DNA from: Rheinheimera hassiensis
Lineage (GTDB): Bacteria; Pseudomonadota; Gammaproteobacteria; Enterobacterales; Alteromonadaceae
Reading direction: 5' to 3'
Assembly (NCBI RefSeq): GCF_022436675.1
Contig: NZ_JAKUJZ010000010.1
Location: forward strand, 62,001 to 126,000
Length of the DNA stretch: 64,000 bases
Under the pieces are notes generated by a model. The model was not told where the DNA came from. It searched no databases and saw only the letters and a program-made list of their open reading frames with translations. The position numbers were made by a program, and so were the translations under genes. Below, one piece after another: positions 26,283 through 35,573 of the stretch (position 1 is the first letter of the stretch; each line of letters opens with the position of its first letter).

Positions 26283-26297
26283 GTGCTTCAATTTTAG

Positions 26298-27266
26298 CTA
26301 ACAACCCAATATGCGCACTACTTCACCCTTGTACTGTACTGCTTTAATCCTGTCTCCAGAGCGAAACGTACTCAACGCTTCAGCATAATACTTTGTGAAG
26401 GCCTTTCTAACCGGCATATTGATCACTTCGCCGGCATCATCACAATACTCAAGTTTTATGTAGTCGCCATTGGCGTCTTCTATAAGCTTGTGGCTCAGGT
26501 AGGTATCAGAGAAACCAAAAGCGGTATTGGGTGGCGCCACGATGGCTTTTCTAGGTGGAAGCTTTGGTGCCGGCTCGATGGTTTGCTTTTTTACTTCTTG
26601 TCGTTGCTTAATGACTGCCGGCTTGTGTTGGAACCACTGTGCATCCGGGTGATTGAATATTTTTTTACAGTTAAGCCCAAACACATCCTGTTCAACATCT
26701 GAAAGTTTAAAGGCGGTCAAAGCGTGACCATCCAAATCTATTTCTATTGTAAAGGCTTTACCGTGGCCAATCTTTTTTGCCTTAGTTTCATCAATACCAT
26801 GTGAAACCTTGACTTCGATGTTTACCTTCCAGCCATTTGACAGCTCCGCCCTGGCATCAACAATTGTCCCGGTGTCTTGGCAGTGATACTCCAATGTCAC
26901 TTCTTTCAGTGTAACACTATCGAATTTATCACCTTGCGTGGATGCAGGGACAACCTTACCAAGTTCAGATCTGGGAATGTGGAAGGGCTTATCTGTTCCG
27001 GCTGCATCTTTCAAACATTGTTTAGCGAACTGGTGAAGCACTGACTCATTAGTAATACCGCAGTCAGGGGAGTCTTTCTGGTGCCTGAAATACCTATCGC
27101 GTATATGCCCTATGCACGCCTCAAGTGGTACTCCGCACTTTGGACAGGTGCAGTTACTTTTTAGGCCGTTTTCATTCTTGGCCAACTGGTCTATGCAAAT
27201 AAGTAAGTCACCGCGGTAAGCGTACCTGAGTTCCTTGGCAACATGCCGAGTGGATATTGTTGTCAA
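26298..27266 (-). CDS. CoiA-like nuclease with zinc ribbon
   Basis: The 322-residue protein has CTCPKCGVPLEACIGHIRDRYFRHQ near residues 38-62, a zinc-binding N-terminal domain. It then has DARAELSNGWKVNIEVKVSH near residues 136-155, the D...E-x-K pattern of a PD-(D/E)XK nuclease. This arrangement matches the CoiA family seen with competence and defence. The start is TTG at 27266 with GGGAG seven bases upstream, as no ATG lies nearby. The last 100 residues form a separate unrecognised domain. A role in processing incoming DNA is possible. Confidence 0.65.
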   Translation of the reverse strand: MTTISTRHVAKELRYAYRGDLLICIDQLAKNENGLKSNCTCPKCGVPLEACIGHIRDRYFRHQKDSPDCGITNESVLHQFAKQCLKDAAGTDKPFHIPRSELGKVVPASTQGDKFDSVTLKEVTLEYHCQDTGTIVDARAELSNGWKVNIEVKVSHGIDETKAKKIGHGKAFTIEIDLDGHALTAFKLSDVEQDVFGLNCKKIFNHPDAQWFQHKPAVIKQRQEVKKQTIEPAPKLPPRKAIVAPPNTAFGFSDTYLSHKLIEDANGDYIKLEYCDDAGEVINMPVRKAFTKYYAEALSTFRSGDRIKAVQYKGEVVRILGC

Positions 27267-27472
27267 TCCTTTGCTCCCAATATGGTTTGTACCTCTATCC
27301 TGCCATTCAATATCAGCATTTTCAATGGCTAGCGAAATGACTCAAGTAGCGGAAACTGAATGAATAGGGAATCAAAGGTACCGGCCGGCGTCATGAAAAA
27401 TACGAATTTGTTGGATTGAGCGTGGATCAAATCTGATATGTTCATAGTAGTAGTAAACATGGAGCAGTATAA

Positions 27473-28006
27473 ATGGGAATTCGAATTGTGGTGTGTATTG
27501 GGCTTTTTGCTTTTGTCATGGCTGTTCATGGCATTGTTGAGAGTTACTTATCTCTTAGTGGAACCCTGCATAAACGAGGCACTACTGTAGATGCCGTTGA
27601 GAGTTATTGGTTTGTAACACAACTTGAAGCTAAACCCGCTGAATTCACTACGTTCCTGAGAGAATGTGAAGCTGAGCAGAATGATTCATTGCAAGAACCG
27701 GCTTCTGAAATCACTCAGAAGGCTGCAGATGACATGCTTAATGCATGCTCATATGAGTATATAAAAAACGTTGCAGAATTAGGCGATGGCGCAAGCAAGG
27801 CTTTTGACTCTATAAGTTCCGAAGTAGCATCACAGGGCTTTCAAGTGGTACTCGACAATCTGGGCGGAAATGACTCTAAATCGTGTAAACAATACTTCGA
27901 CTCGCTAAAACGAATGTGCCCGGCAACTGTGTCAGGTTATCAACGTATTATTGGCAAACCCAACAGTATGTTGACCCCCATGATCCGGACGTACCATGCC
28001 GACTGA
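27473..28006 (+). CDS. Hypothetical protein with N-terminal signal or anchor, 177 aa
   Basis: Residues 4-25 are hydrophobic (VVCIGLFAFVMAVHGIVES) and the rest is soluble, with five Cys residues in the mature part. Export across the inner membrane with disulfides is likely. ATG at 27473 follows GGAGCAG. No family is recognised. Confidence 0.6.
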   Translation: MGIRIVVCIGLFAFVMAVHGIVESYLSLSGTLHKRGTTVDAVESYWFVTQLEAKPAEFTTFLRECEAEQNDSLQEPASEITQKAADDMLNACSYEYIKNVAELGDGASKAFDSISSEVASQGFQVVLDNLGGNDSKSCKQYFDSLKRMCPATVSGYQRIIGKPNSMLTPMIRTYHAD

Positions 28007-28065
28007 GGCGTTCAATTGTTCACTGCCACACATCAGCCTGGCGCTGATGAATGGCTTATGAATTC

Positions 28066-28542
28066 CTATTGTTTATCTTCTGCGATGTAAAGTTCAGCAA
28101 ATAACGGTTGTCTGTTTTGAGCAAAAACTGACTTCAGGTATTTGTGAATAGTCTTATTTTGAATGGCCAGGTCATGCAGCTTTGATAATTCTGCCTTATT
28201 CACCTCAGGCGAAAGTTCATTCAAGTCATTGATGTGTGCCTCAATGTAAAACAACTTACCTTGGGTGAATCGATTCGCCAGAAGGTGTGCAGTAGCAACC
28301 AGCAAACCTATTTTAACAAAAACCAATAGCATGGCGGGTTCGGGACTGGCGCCAACAGAACCCGCAATGTCAGTGAGGATTATGTAAGAGTGATAAAAAA
28401 CTGCGATAAGGCCTAACGCCCGAACAACATTGAGCACTGTTTGCTTAGTGTTGATAAGCCTTTCGCGTTTGGATTTCAAGGATTCACGTTGAGAGTCAAT
28501 CTGTTGCTTGGTTGGTGCTTCATTATTGATATCAAAAATCAT
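28066..28542 (-). CDS. Membrane protein, 158 aa
   Basis: A basic N-terminal helix (QIDSQRESLKSKRERL) precedes two hydrophobic segments at about residues 42-62 and 70-90. A helical C-terminal part follows. ATG at 28542 has AGGAG upstream. No family is recognised. Confidence 0.65.
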   Translation of the reverse strand: MIFDINNEAPTKQQIDSQRESLKSKRERLINTKQTVLNVVRALGLIAVFYHSYIILTDIAGSVGASPEPAMLLVFVKIGLLVATAHLLANRFTQGKLFYIEAHINDLNELSPEVNKAELSKLHDLAIQNKTIHKYLKSVFAQNRQPLFAELYIAEDKQ

Positions 28543-28729
28543 ACTTTCTCCTGATGTGCCGGTTCGTAAGGGAATGATATCTGGGCTTTGTGAGGTGTGG
28601 GCGCATTAAAGGCTCGTATTTCGGCTGCTTAACCCAGTGGATTTCACTGGTTTCGCTTTAAAATTTTATTTCTATCAGAAGTTCAACCTTATGGTTGATA
28701 TTAGACATGCTGCAGATTTTTGAACGGTC

Positions 28730-28909
28730 GTGACTGTAGAGGAATTGCTTGATAGGTTACCATCCATGGCCGGCTCTGATATTGCCGTCCATTTTCGTCT
28801 TCGCAATGGTGTGAGGCGGGTAGTATTTGTCTCAGTAACGCCGGCAGGTAAAGCACTTCAAAGCTATGGAATGAGCTCGGAAATAACCTCCAGTGATTTT
28901 GCCGTGTAG
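28730..28909 (+). CDS. Possible small protein, 59 aa, GTG start
   Basis: The frame from GTG at 28730 encodes TVEELLDRLPSMAGSDIAVH and continues to TAG at 28909. Its composition is protein-like, but there is no good ribosome site and an in-frame stop lies just upstream. It may be a small gene or the tail of a decayed one. Confidence 0.4.
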   Translation: MTVEELLDRLPSMAGSDIAVHFRLRNGVRRVVFVSVTPAGKALQSYGMSSEITSSDFAV

Positions 28910-29028
28910 CTAAGCTGATTGTAACAATACATTGCTTGCAAACTGTGAGCTTGATATTTTGATTTTTTATTCTTGGAGTATTGAAGTAGTGATAAAGACA
29001 AAAAAGAGACTGAAGGGAGATCTATTGC

Positions 29029-29709
29029 ATGGCTCATAAAACCGATTTTTTCTTTGGGCAATACCGTTGTGAGAATGGCCAGGCGGTTTTGAGTATGGAC
29101 AAGGTTTGTGCCGCTTTAAAAAAGCACCCATCTGTACAGTTGAGCGCTGATTTCGTTACGCGTCAATTTAACAGATTTTTGGCTACTCATAATAACCACT
29201 GTATTTTAGAAGATGGTACCTCCTATCCGCCCTTCTGGGATCTGATTGATAAGATAAATCCTGAATCAATCGGCTGCATTGAGATATATGCACGAACGGA
29301 CGTTAACGAAGCGGTTGAAGCCACCCTCGCATGTGATATTTTGATTGATCAAGGTGTTATCTCGGTCGTACCAAACTGGTGTGCTTATAAAGTAATTCGT
29401 GCTGATGAAATAGTTAGTTCACTATTGTTACCTCTTCACCTTAAGGGGCTGCATCGCAAAGCCTTATTACGTGACGCAGACGGTAAGCTTAAAGCGTTAA
29501 GGCAGGAGCCCTCAGATTCAGGCTACCGCGATGAGTTAAAATTAGTCCTTGATTTGGCAAAATACCCAAATGTTTATCAGAATGATGAATGCTCAGAGCT
29601 CTTCTTGCGCCATGCTGGCGACCTGAGCATAGCTAGTAAGCTGAGCCGTGAAGGTCTTTCCGGATTTGAGGCTTGGGACAGGCTGGAGAAGGCAAGAGTC
29701 GAGAAGTAA
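29029..29709 (+). CDS. Hypothetical protein, 226 aa
   Basis: ATG at 29029 follows AAGGGAG at slightly long spacing. The product is soluble, with an N-terminal helix-rich part (MDKVCAALKKHPSVQLSADFV) and a Leu-rich middle. I see no diagnostic motif. It stands alone between intergenic stretches. Confidence 0.6.
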   Translation: MAHKTDFFFGQYRCENGQAVLSMDKVCAALKKHPSVQLSADFVTRQFNRFLATHNNHCILEDGTSYPPFWDLIDKINPESIGCIEIYARTDVNEAVEATLACDILIDQGVISVVPNWCAYKVIRADEIVSSLLLPLHLKGLHRKALLRDADGKLKALRQEPSDSGYRDELKLVLDLAKYPNVYQNDECSELFLRHAGDLSIASKLSREGLSGFEAWDRLEKARVEK

Positions 29710-29996
29710 ACCAGGCGCCTCTTCAGCCAGCGCTGCCAGGGTCTTTGCCAGAGTCACTTTTTGTAAATGGTTAAGGCCCGCTTCATTTTGCGGCTACTTC
29801 GATGTGTTGAGGGTGAGTAATCAACTGTAGCTTCCTCATGGGCGATAGCGGTGCCACTGCCGCGGCCCCTTTAACCTAAGCAGTTATGAAGTTTCCGAGT
29901 TAAACATCCTGTCCTGATACACTTATTTTGGCTGCATTCCTAGGCGAAACGCGATCCTTTATTTTCAATGCAATTAAAAACTGAAATGCTCTCTGT
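29710..29996. other. Gap without a gene
   Basis: I see no convincing gene or strong hairpin in these 287 bases. It contains the upstream region of the following TTG-initiated gene. Confidence 0.4.
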
Positions 29997-30602
29997 TTGC
30001 CAGTTCGATTTATTGCGGTAATTTTGAGTTCATGCATATTGCTGGTATCTGTGGTCAGCTGGGTTGAACCAATGCAATTAAAGCTTCTAAAAGATGTTCT
30101 GATTTGCCAGGGCAGCTCATTTATACTGCTTCCTCATGAGCAGGTCTTTAGCTTCTTCTACCATGACAGCGCGAGGGTGATAGAGCTTGCCTCCTCTACC
30201 CCACCCTATACCGGCGTATTAATCAATGCATCCGGAAAAGAGATTTACGTAAGTGCCACGGGCCATCCATGCGGCTGGTTTAGTGCGTGGGGGAATGACG
30301 ATTTCACCGTTTTACTAACTCAATACACTACCGGTGATGGTTCGCTATGGCCTGATGGCGCACCAGAATCACTGTCCATCTTCGATATAGCTTCAAGGTA
30401 TGACATTGACACAATATCGTCAGTCATGACGTTGCAAACAAATGAACTGGTTTATCTATGTGATCCATCGGTAGTCGGTGGCGATTGTTGGCGCTCTGAT
30501 GCGATTGCACGTGAGATTAAGAAGACATCAGGGGTTTTCCCGTTGGCAGCGCCTGCGGCCTCTGGAGAGCTTATACACGGGGTATTGATTATGCCAATTT
30601 AA
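29997..30602 (+). CDS. Exported or membrane-anchored protein, 201 aa
   Basis: TTG at 29997 gives PVRFIAVILSSCILLVSVVS, a typical signal or anchor sequence, and is preferred because later starts would remove it. The remaining part is soluble with several Cys. No ribosome site is obvious. No family is recognised. Confidence 0.55.
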   Translation: MPVRFIAVILSSCILLVSVVSWVEPMQLKLLKDVLICQGSSFILLPHEQVFSFFYHDSARVIELASSTPPYTGVLINASGKEIYVSATGHPCGWFSAWGNDDFTVLLTQYTTGDGSLWPDGAPESLSIFDIASRYDIDTISSVMTLQTNELVYLCDPSVVGGDCWRSDAIAREIKKTSGVFPLAAPAASGELIHGVLIMPI

Positions 30603-30731
30603 TAGGCGCATGTTCTTACCCTGGTAATGGCCACTCAAAGGCCGAACTATTAGCTGGCATCTGCCGGCAAGCTTTGTTGCGTGAAATCTACACACCGATA
30701 TAATGGTTGCATATCAATTAGGAGGTGCACC

Positions 30732-30869
30732 ATGTTTTTAGTCGGATGTTTAGTGTTTGTTGCTGTAGCGATTCTTCTGAATTTAGCCACCGGTACTATG
30801 GGTAAACCAGATTGGCGTCAGTGGCAGGAAGAAGGTCGTGCTCATAGCCACCACCGATCTAACAGATAG
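30732..30869 (+). CDS. Tiny membrane protein, 45 aa
   Basis: ATG at 30732 has a strong GGAGG site six bases upstream, so it is chosen over an earlier frame start. One hydrophobic segment (residues 2-21) is followed by a hydrophilic tail with GRAHSHHRSNR. The function is unknown. Confidence 0.65.
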   Translation: MFLVGCLVFVAVAILLNLATGTMGKPDWRQWQEEGRAHSHHRSNR

Positions 30870-30924
30870 GGTTTTAATGTTGATGCTGGCCATGACGTAC
30901 ATACAGGACGAATCAGGAAGTAAG

Positions 30925-30955
30925 AAAGGGGGAATAATCCCCCTTTTCGCTTTTT
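30925..30955 (+). terminator. Rho-independent terminator
   Basis: AAAGGGGGA and TCCCCCTTT flank ATAA, followed by TCGCTTTTT. It ends the small membrane gene and may also serve the converging leftward gene. Confidence 0.75.
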
Positions 30956-30968
30956 GATACTGTTCGAA

Positions 30969-31388
30969 TTACTTCCCTTCAGCCTTTGGTCTTTCAGCCT
31001 TTTGTTTTTTGCTGGTCAGGAAAGCAAACTGTAACAAGCCGAAGACAAAGCCGATCATCAGATTCAGATTGATGTTCTCTTTGCCCACAATTTGATGGCC
31101 CAATGAGTATCCGACCAAAATGGAAGCTGCAACGATGCAGATTAGTTTTACATCCTTGAGTATGGTTTGAAGGTTTACCTGATCACCTTTACCATTTAAC
31201 TTAAGTGCCAGCTGTTTACCGGCTATCAGTGACAGCATTACCGAGCTTCCGAAAACGATGGCTGTTAAAGGGTTCTTAAGAGACAGCATAATGTTTACCC
31301 AGTCCGCAACCGTTACCGCCACCAGTACAGCAAAGATGTAGGATAGTGCCGTGATTGAAATTGATTTAATGGAATTACTTTGACTCAT
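30969..31388 (-). CDS. Four-span membrane protein, 139 aa
   Basis: Hydrophobic segments lie at about residues 10-30, 38-58, 80-99 and 107-126, with a basic tail (KKQKAERPKAEGK). ATG at 31388 follows GGAGCTAAAT. No family is recognised. Confidence 0.65.
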   Translation of the reverse strand: MSQSNSIKSISITALSYIFAVLVAVTVADWVNIMLSLKNPLTAIVFGSSVMLSLIAGKQLALKLNGKGDQVNLQTILKDVKLICIVAASILVGYSLGHQIVGKENINLNLMIGFVFGLLQFAFLTSKKQKAERPKAEGK

Positions 31389-31557
31389 ATTTAGCTCCGT
31401 TAATTTTACTTAAACCCATCTTATTGCTGAAATACCTCCGCGGGCTTTGCTAAGGGCCATTGTTTTGTGGTCTTAGTCGGCAATTTTCATTTCCCAATGT
31501 CCAGAAAATGAATTGATTCCGTCTAGTTAAGTTAAGGTATTAAATCGAGGCTTTATC

Positions 31558-31884
31558 ATGACTAAACGCAAATTCCCTTTCTTAGCCTGTTTCTTTGCAC
31601 TGGCCGCCAGCTACATGCTTCATCAACTCCACTCTGAATCAGAAGAGTTGGAGCAATTGAGGCTGGGTGCCAGGGCCGGCAATATTGCTTCAATCAGAGA
31701 TCTTGCGAAGACAACCTCATTCCTGTGGCCATATGAACGGTGCGCGTATCAGTTGTGGTTAGACAGACTGGATGCTGGTGAGCTCATTCCCATCGAGCGA
31801 ATACACTATTGCACCCGGGCCATACTACCTGAGGGACATCACATTGTTCAGCATTACTACGAAGCGCTGCCCAGCCCAATTTAG
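31558..31884 (+). CDS. Small protein with N-terminal membrane anchor, 108 aa
   Basis: The start MTKRKFPFLACFFALAASYM is a basic-then-hydrophobic signal or anchor. The remainder has a helical repeat-like part (LRLGARAGNIASIRDLAK). ATG at 31558 follows GAGGC. No family is recognised. Confidence 0.6.
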   Translation: MTKRKFPFLACFFALAASYMLHQLHSESEELEQLRLGARAGNIASIRDLAKTTSFLWPYERCAYQLWLDRLDAGELIPIERIHYCTRAILPEGHHIVQHYYEALPSPI

Positions 31885-32045
31885 GCTTGGGACTGGAAAA
31901 GTGAAGTGAGGGATACCGACTAGCATAGTAGCAATTAGCAACTACAAAGGAATGGTAAGCGCCAGTTATTCTGCTCTTTAGCTTTACCTGTCATGAAACT
32001 GCTTTTGTAGAATTCAGAGAATTTATTAAGTGTTGAGGTTTAGAG

Positions 32046-32315
32046 ATGGCGCAGGATGAAAGGGATTACTGGTACCGGCCAAAAGAGTTTAGAGCTTCAC
32101 ATAAAGGTTCTGGTCAGAATGTAGCCAGTCATCCCGATGTGGCTTTGTCAAAGGGACAGAATAATAATGATGTGTCCTGGCACTGGTTCGAGTTCGTCTT
32201 AGGATTTGTTGTTTGCGTTGGTCTGTTGTTATTTTTCCCAGATAAAATGGTACAACTTCTGAATTATCTGTCCTCAATTATTTTTGAAGCTTTCGCTTTA
32301 TTGCGATTTGATTAA
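32046..32315 (+). CDS. Small membrane protein, 89 aa
   Basis: A hydrophilic N-terminal half (ERDYWYRPKEFRASHKG) precedes a hydrophobic segment (FVLGFVVCVGLLLFF) and an amphipathic end. ATG at 32046 follows GAGGTTTAG. No family is recognised. Confidence 0.6.
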   Translation: MAQDERDYWYRPKEFRASHKGSGQNVASHPDVALSKGQNNNDVSWHWFEFVLGFVVCVGLLLFFPDKMVQLLNYLSSIIFEAFALLRFD

Positions 32316-32381
32316 TCAGCTTTGCTGCCCGGTTTCTGAATTACCTGATACTACCTCACATAGCGACAAACAAGAAGCAAA

Positions 32382-32430
32382 CCCAACCCTTGCCGGCAGA
32401 AGACCTCTCTCCCTTATGCCGGCCCTTTTA
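32382..32430 (+). repeat. Hairpin repeat copy A with CU-rich loop
   Basis: CCCAACC, TTGCCGG, AGACCTCTCTCCCT and ATGCCGG occur in this order, followed by CCTTTT. The two GCCGG-containing arms pair with each other. A near-identical copy lies 125 bases further on. The loop is complementary to typical ribosome-binding sites. It could be the 3' end of a small RNA. Confidence 0.55.
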
Positions 32431-32506
32431 AGCTTCCTGCAGTCCTAAACGATTAAATGCATGTCAGGTGCCCGGGCTTAGCCGGCATGCCCATAGATAC
32501 AATGAG

Positions 32507-32555
32507 CCCAACCTTTGCCGGTATCAGACCTCTCTCCCTGATGCCGGTTTTTTTT
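32507..32555 (+). repeat. Hairpin repeat copy B with CU-rich loop and T-tract
   Basis: This has the same block order as copy A. The stem GCCGGTATCAG/CTGATGCCGG is followed by eight T residues, so it works as a Rho-independent terminator. The loop ACCTCTCTCC is identical in both copies, and this conservation suggests more than simple termination. Confidence 0.6.
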
Positions 32556-32560
32556 GCCCA

Positions 32561-32591
32561 AAAAAAAGGCCTGGGATGCCAGGCCTTTTTT
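32561..32591. terminator. Bidirectional terminator at the end of the traA-trbI unit
   Basis: AAAAAAAGGCCTGG and CCAGGCCTTTTTT flank GATG. The A and T runs on either side serve both strands. It lies five bases after the trbI-like stop. Confidence 0.85.
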
Positions 32592-32595
32592 ATTG

Positions 32596-33018
32596 TTACT
32601 TTTTGAGGAGTTCGTCCAGAGACTGCTTTGTTGTGTTGAGCTCTGACTGCGCAGCTGCATCGCTAACCGGCGTTAGCCCGCGCTCTTTAAGCACCTGCTC
32701 AAGTCGGTCGTATGGAATATCCGGGAGAATGAATGCCGGCGCTGCCGCGGTGACGTATTGCTTATCTAAAAGCAGGTATCCGTCCGCCATGGCCGCAATA
32801 GTAATCATCTGCACATGTTTGAGGACCTTAACCGGATCTTCGCCCTTATCGAGCTTTGACTTCACCAGATTATCGAAATCGACAACTGCTATACGAGGCT
32901 GGGGATTGGCGGCCGCGTATTTTTCAAGCTCAGTCATCGTCATGTACTTAGAAATAAGTACGCTGGCACCGACTAAAATAAGTGTATGGATGAGTATCGT
33001 GATTTTGCTCATTTGCAT
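32596..33018 (-). CDS. TrbI-like F-type transfer protein
   Basis: ATG at 33018 overlaps the TAA of traB (TAATG), so translation is coupled. The 140-residue product has an N-terminal membrane segment (ITILIHTLILVGASVLIS), then PRIAVVDFDNLVK, a helical part and AFILPDIPYDRLEQVL. This resembles the F-type TrbI layout, in which the protein affects pilus retraction, and the N-terminal strand also recalls OmpH. It is the last gene of the leftward pilus unit; a terminator follows. Confidence 0.55.
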   Translation of the reverse strand: MQMSKITILIHTLILVGASVLISKYMTMTELEKYAAANPQPRIAVVDFDNLVKSKLDKGEDPVKVLKHVQMITIAAMADGYLLLDKQYVTAAAPAFILPDIPYDRLEQVLKERGLTPVSDAAAQSELNTTKQSLDELLKK

Positions 33019-34397
33019 TACTGCTGCACTCCTGCCATTACTTCGCCGCCAAGCTTCATAGTCATACCCTTTTGAACAATGAAATCCACTTCGGTACCCG
33101 GCAATACTTCGATTACCGGGAATGTCTGGTCGACTAAATCCATGTAGTACTGTGATAGCCGCTCTGCAGCCCCACCAAATCCACCTGCTACACCTGAAGC
33201 GCCGGCATAATTGAAATTCTGTGCTTCCCACATCGATGACTGGCCTGGGTTAACGTTGAGTGACTGTACACGCTGGGGCGCGATCGCTTTACCAAAGTTA
33301 GCCAGGAACTCTGCCTTCATGGCATTTGACAGCATGGCGCCGGATTTAAACACCACATCACCTGCTATACCGCTCATGCCGTCTCCGGCCGATGTCGCAT
33401 AGGCAGTTATGTTCTTCTCAATGGCCTGGCCATCGTTGGTTATACAGCTGATTGCTTCAGCACGGATATAACCCCGGCTTGATGCCAAATCACCAATTCC
33501 GCTACCCAGTAAATGGCATTCACGGATATCCAAGGTGAAGTGGTTTGGCATAATAGCCTCTTTTTTTACCCGCATCAGAATAGGCATGGGGTCCTTCTGT
33601 CCACTCGAACTTGTAGGTAATGCCGCACCGTTAAGTAATACGCCGGTGATTATTGAGCCCATAGTTAAAGTGAATTCACCATCGTTCTCTCCAACAACAC
33701 TTTTATTTTCCTGCTCGGCCTTCGATTTGGCAGAGGTGTCATTAATTTTTTGATTTCTCTGAGTAAGCTCAGAAACCTGGATATCCTTTTGTTCTACTTC
33801 ACCAGATTTACGCACTTCTCGTACATTACGCTGAGTGATGGTCCTGATCACCCGGCCTTCAATTGCCGGTTGCTGTGGTGTGATAATTTGTGTTTGGTTG
33901 CGCTGAACAATGTTTCCCTGACGGTCGACAACATCAACTGTAGTTTTTTCACCTTGCACACGAGCCTTACCAGCTTGATTTACACCTTGCTGTCCTGGTT
34001 GGTCGGCTTGAAGATCGCGTGTTTGCATTTTCAGCGAAGCATCCAATTTTTTCGTCAGTTCAAACACAGAAGCCTGCAATTCCAGCAGTGATTTTTCCTG
34101 ATCTGCCATCTTCTTGTTCATGGCCGTTTCACGTACATCTATATCTTTCTCTTTTTCGGCGAATGTCTGCGTCAATTCTTTGATAACGCTTGCTGAGTCG
34201 CTTTCAGCAATTTTGGATGCTGATGAGGCCACACCAAATGCGGTACCTTCGCGGGTTGAATATTTCTTGCTGGCTTTGGGCCCTGACTCCTCTGAACCCA
34301 TAGAGTTAAAGAGAAAAACCATTGCCACAGCGATAAAACCATAGACAATGTATTTTCGTGTATCTGGATTTGCCCACATGAGCTTTATCTGTTGCAT
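33018..34397 (-). CDS. traB: TraB, VirB10-like transfer pore protein
   Basis: The 459-residue protein has an N-terminal inner-membrane anchor (YIVYGFIAVAMVFLFNSMG), a coiled-coil stretch at about residues 80-120 and a C-terminal domain. That domain contains HLLGSGIGDLASSRGYIRAEAISC and an Ala/Gly-rich region (NYAGASGVAGGFGGAAERL), typical of TraB/VirB10. TraB spans the envelope and connects the inner-membrane complex with the TraK/TraV outer ring. It follows traK after a 93-base gap. Confidence 0.9.
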   Translation of the reverse strand: MQQIKLMWANPDTRKYIVYGFIAVAMVFLFNSMGSEESGPKASKKYSTREGTAFGVASSASKIAESDSASVIKELTQTFAEKEKDIDVRETAMNKKMADQEKSLLELQASVFELTKKLDASLKMQTRDLQADQPGQQGVNQAGKARVQGEKTTVDVVDRQGNIVQRNQTQIITPQQPAIEGRVIRTITQRNVREVRKSGEVEQKDIQVSELTQRNQKINDTSAKSKAEQENKSVVGENDGEFTLTMGSIITGVLLNGAALPTSSSGQKDPMPILMRVKKEAIMPNHFTLDIRECHLLGSGIGDLASSRGYIRAEAISCITNDGQAIEKNITAYATSAGDGMSGIAGDVVFKSGAMLSNAMKAEFLANFGKAIAPQRVQSLNVNPGQSSMWEAQNFNYAGASGVAGGFGGAAERLSQYYMDLVDQTFPVIEVLPGTEVDFIVQKGMTMKLGGEVMAGVQQ

Positions 34398-34490
34398 GTT
34401 ACCCTTCCTTCACTGACGGGATTATTTTAGCGGCCAATATATGAATTGGCATAACTACCACTTGCCAAGATGTGTTAGCGAAACTTCTGC

Positions 34491-35573
34491 TCAATTAGCG
34501 TTGCCTGTCAGGCGCGGCCGGCGGTTTTTACGTGCCATTTCCTGCTCATAAAGTTTGTCCCGCAAAATATATACTTCAGTCTCTTCGCCAGGCTGCAGAT
34601 AGCTCTTTTCAAAAAGCGCTACCGCTTTAACGCCGGCGCTTAAGCACATTTCTTCACGGACACGATAACCGCGGGCAGTGTCGTTGCGCATAAGGACAAC
34701 ATCGATGATTTCGCGGCCGCCGGTAATTCGCTGACCGGCTTCCTGGTAAATCGTTACCTGACATGGAGTAGTCAGGTATCCCGGGATGTCGTTGGTCAGG
34801 CTCATGCCACGAGGCAGGTCGCCTTTTGCAACCGGTGTAAGAAGGTTGATGATACGGTCAGAATATTCGGTATTTCGGTTACCTGATGTCGCTTCTTCAT
34901 TGGCTATAGTTTCTTCCAGCGCAATTCTCTTTCTGTACTCCTCAGACTTGGCTAGCATCTGCTCCGACATCTCAACGGTAATGTCAATCATTGTCGGTGG
35001 CAGTGAACTTGGCACCAGTGTTACTGATACCTGTGACTCCATGACACCATCTTCGTATAGGATCAGGCCTACCGGCTGGTTGTTGTTGATGGTTACGTAT
35101 AAAAATCCATCTTCAATTTCAAGGATTGAATCCTTGTCAGATGTCCGCGCGGCAAGCATTTTGAAATTGGTCTGAATGCTGTTCATCAAGCCTTGACCTA
35201 CTGGAATGACAATGTTTTCACCCGGGCTTAACTTTAAAATCTGCTGCGGCTTCCACGATTTGGTGATTTTATCCATCACTTCGTTTTGAGTAGTTTGCGC
35301 TGGTGTTGATTGAGGAACCTGTTCAAAAATACGCTCGCTTTCTTCGATGGCGTCCTGATACTGTGGTGTTTGCAGCTTTTGAATGCCTGTGCGGATAGCA
35401 TTTGCGTCTATACGGATACCGCTTGCAGGCTGCTGTTCAAATTCAAGAAAATCAGGTGGCGGAGCAACTAGTCGACCTGTGCTGACATCTTCAATAGGAA
35501 TGCGGCCGGTACCATCAGCAGATGCAGCGCTGGCCATTATTGCTAATGCCATAAGGGATAATTTCAATTTCAT
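34491..35573 (-). CDS. traK: TraK, secretin-like pore component
   Basis: A signal peptide (MKLKLSLMALAIMASAASA) precedes a 340-residue periplasmic protein. Its middle contains LKLSPGENIVIPVGQGLMNSIQT, typical of TraK, and its C-terminal half is beta-rich. TraK forms the outer-membrane core with TraV and TraB. Its ATG overlaps the traE stop (TAATG). The length of 360 is longer than F TraK, as in SXT/IncA/C relatives. Confidence 0.88.
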   Translation of the reverse strand: MKLKLSLMALAIMASAASADGTGRIPIEDVSTGRLVAPPPDFLEFEQQPASGIRIDANAIRTGIQKLQTPQYQDAIEESERIFEQVPQSTPAQTTQNEVMDKITKSWKPQQILKLSPGENIVIPVGQGLMNSIQTNFKMLAARTSDKDSILEIEDGFLYVTINNNQPVGLILYEDGVMESQVSVTLVPSSLPPTMIDITVEMSEQMLAKSEEYRKRIALEETIANEEATSGNRNTEYSDRIINLLTPVAKGDLPRGMSLTNDIPGYLTTPCQVTIYQEAGQRITGGREIIDVVLMRNDTARGYRVREEMCLSAGVKAVALFEKSYLQPGEETEVYILRDKLYEQEMARKNRRPRLTGNAN

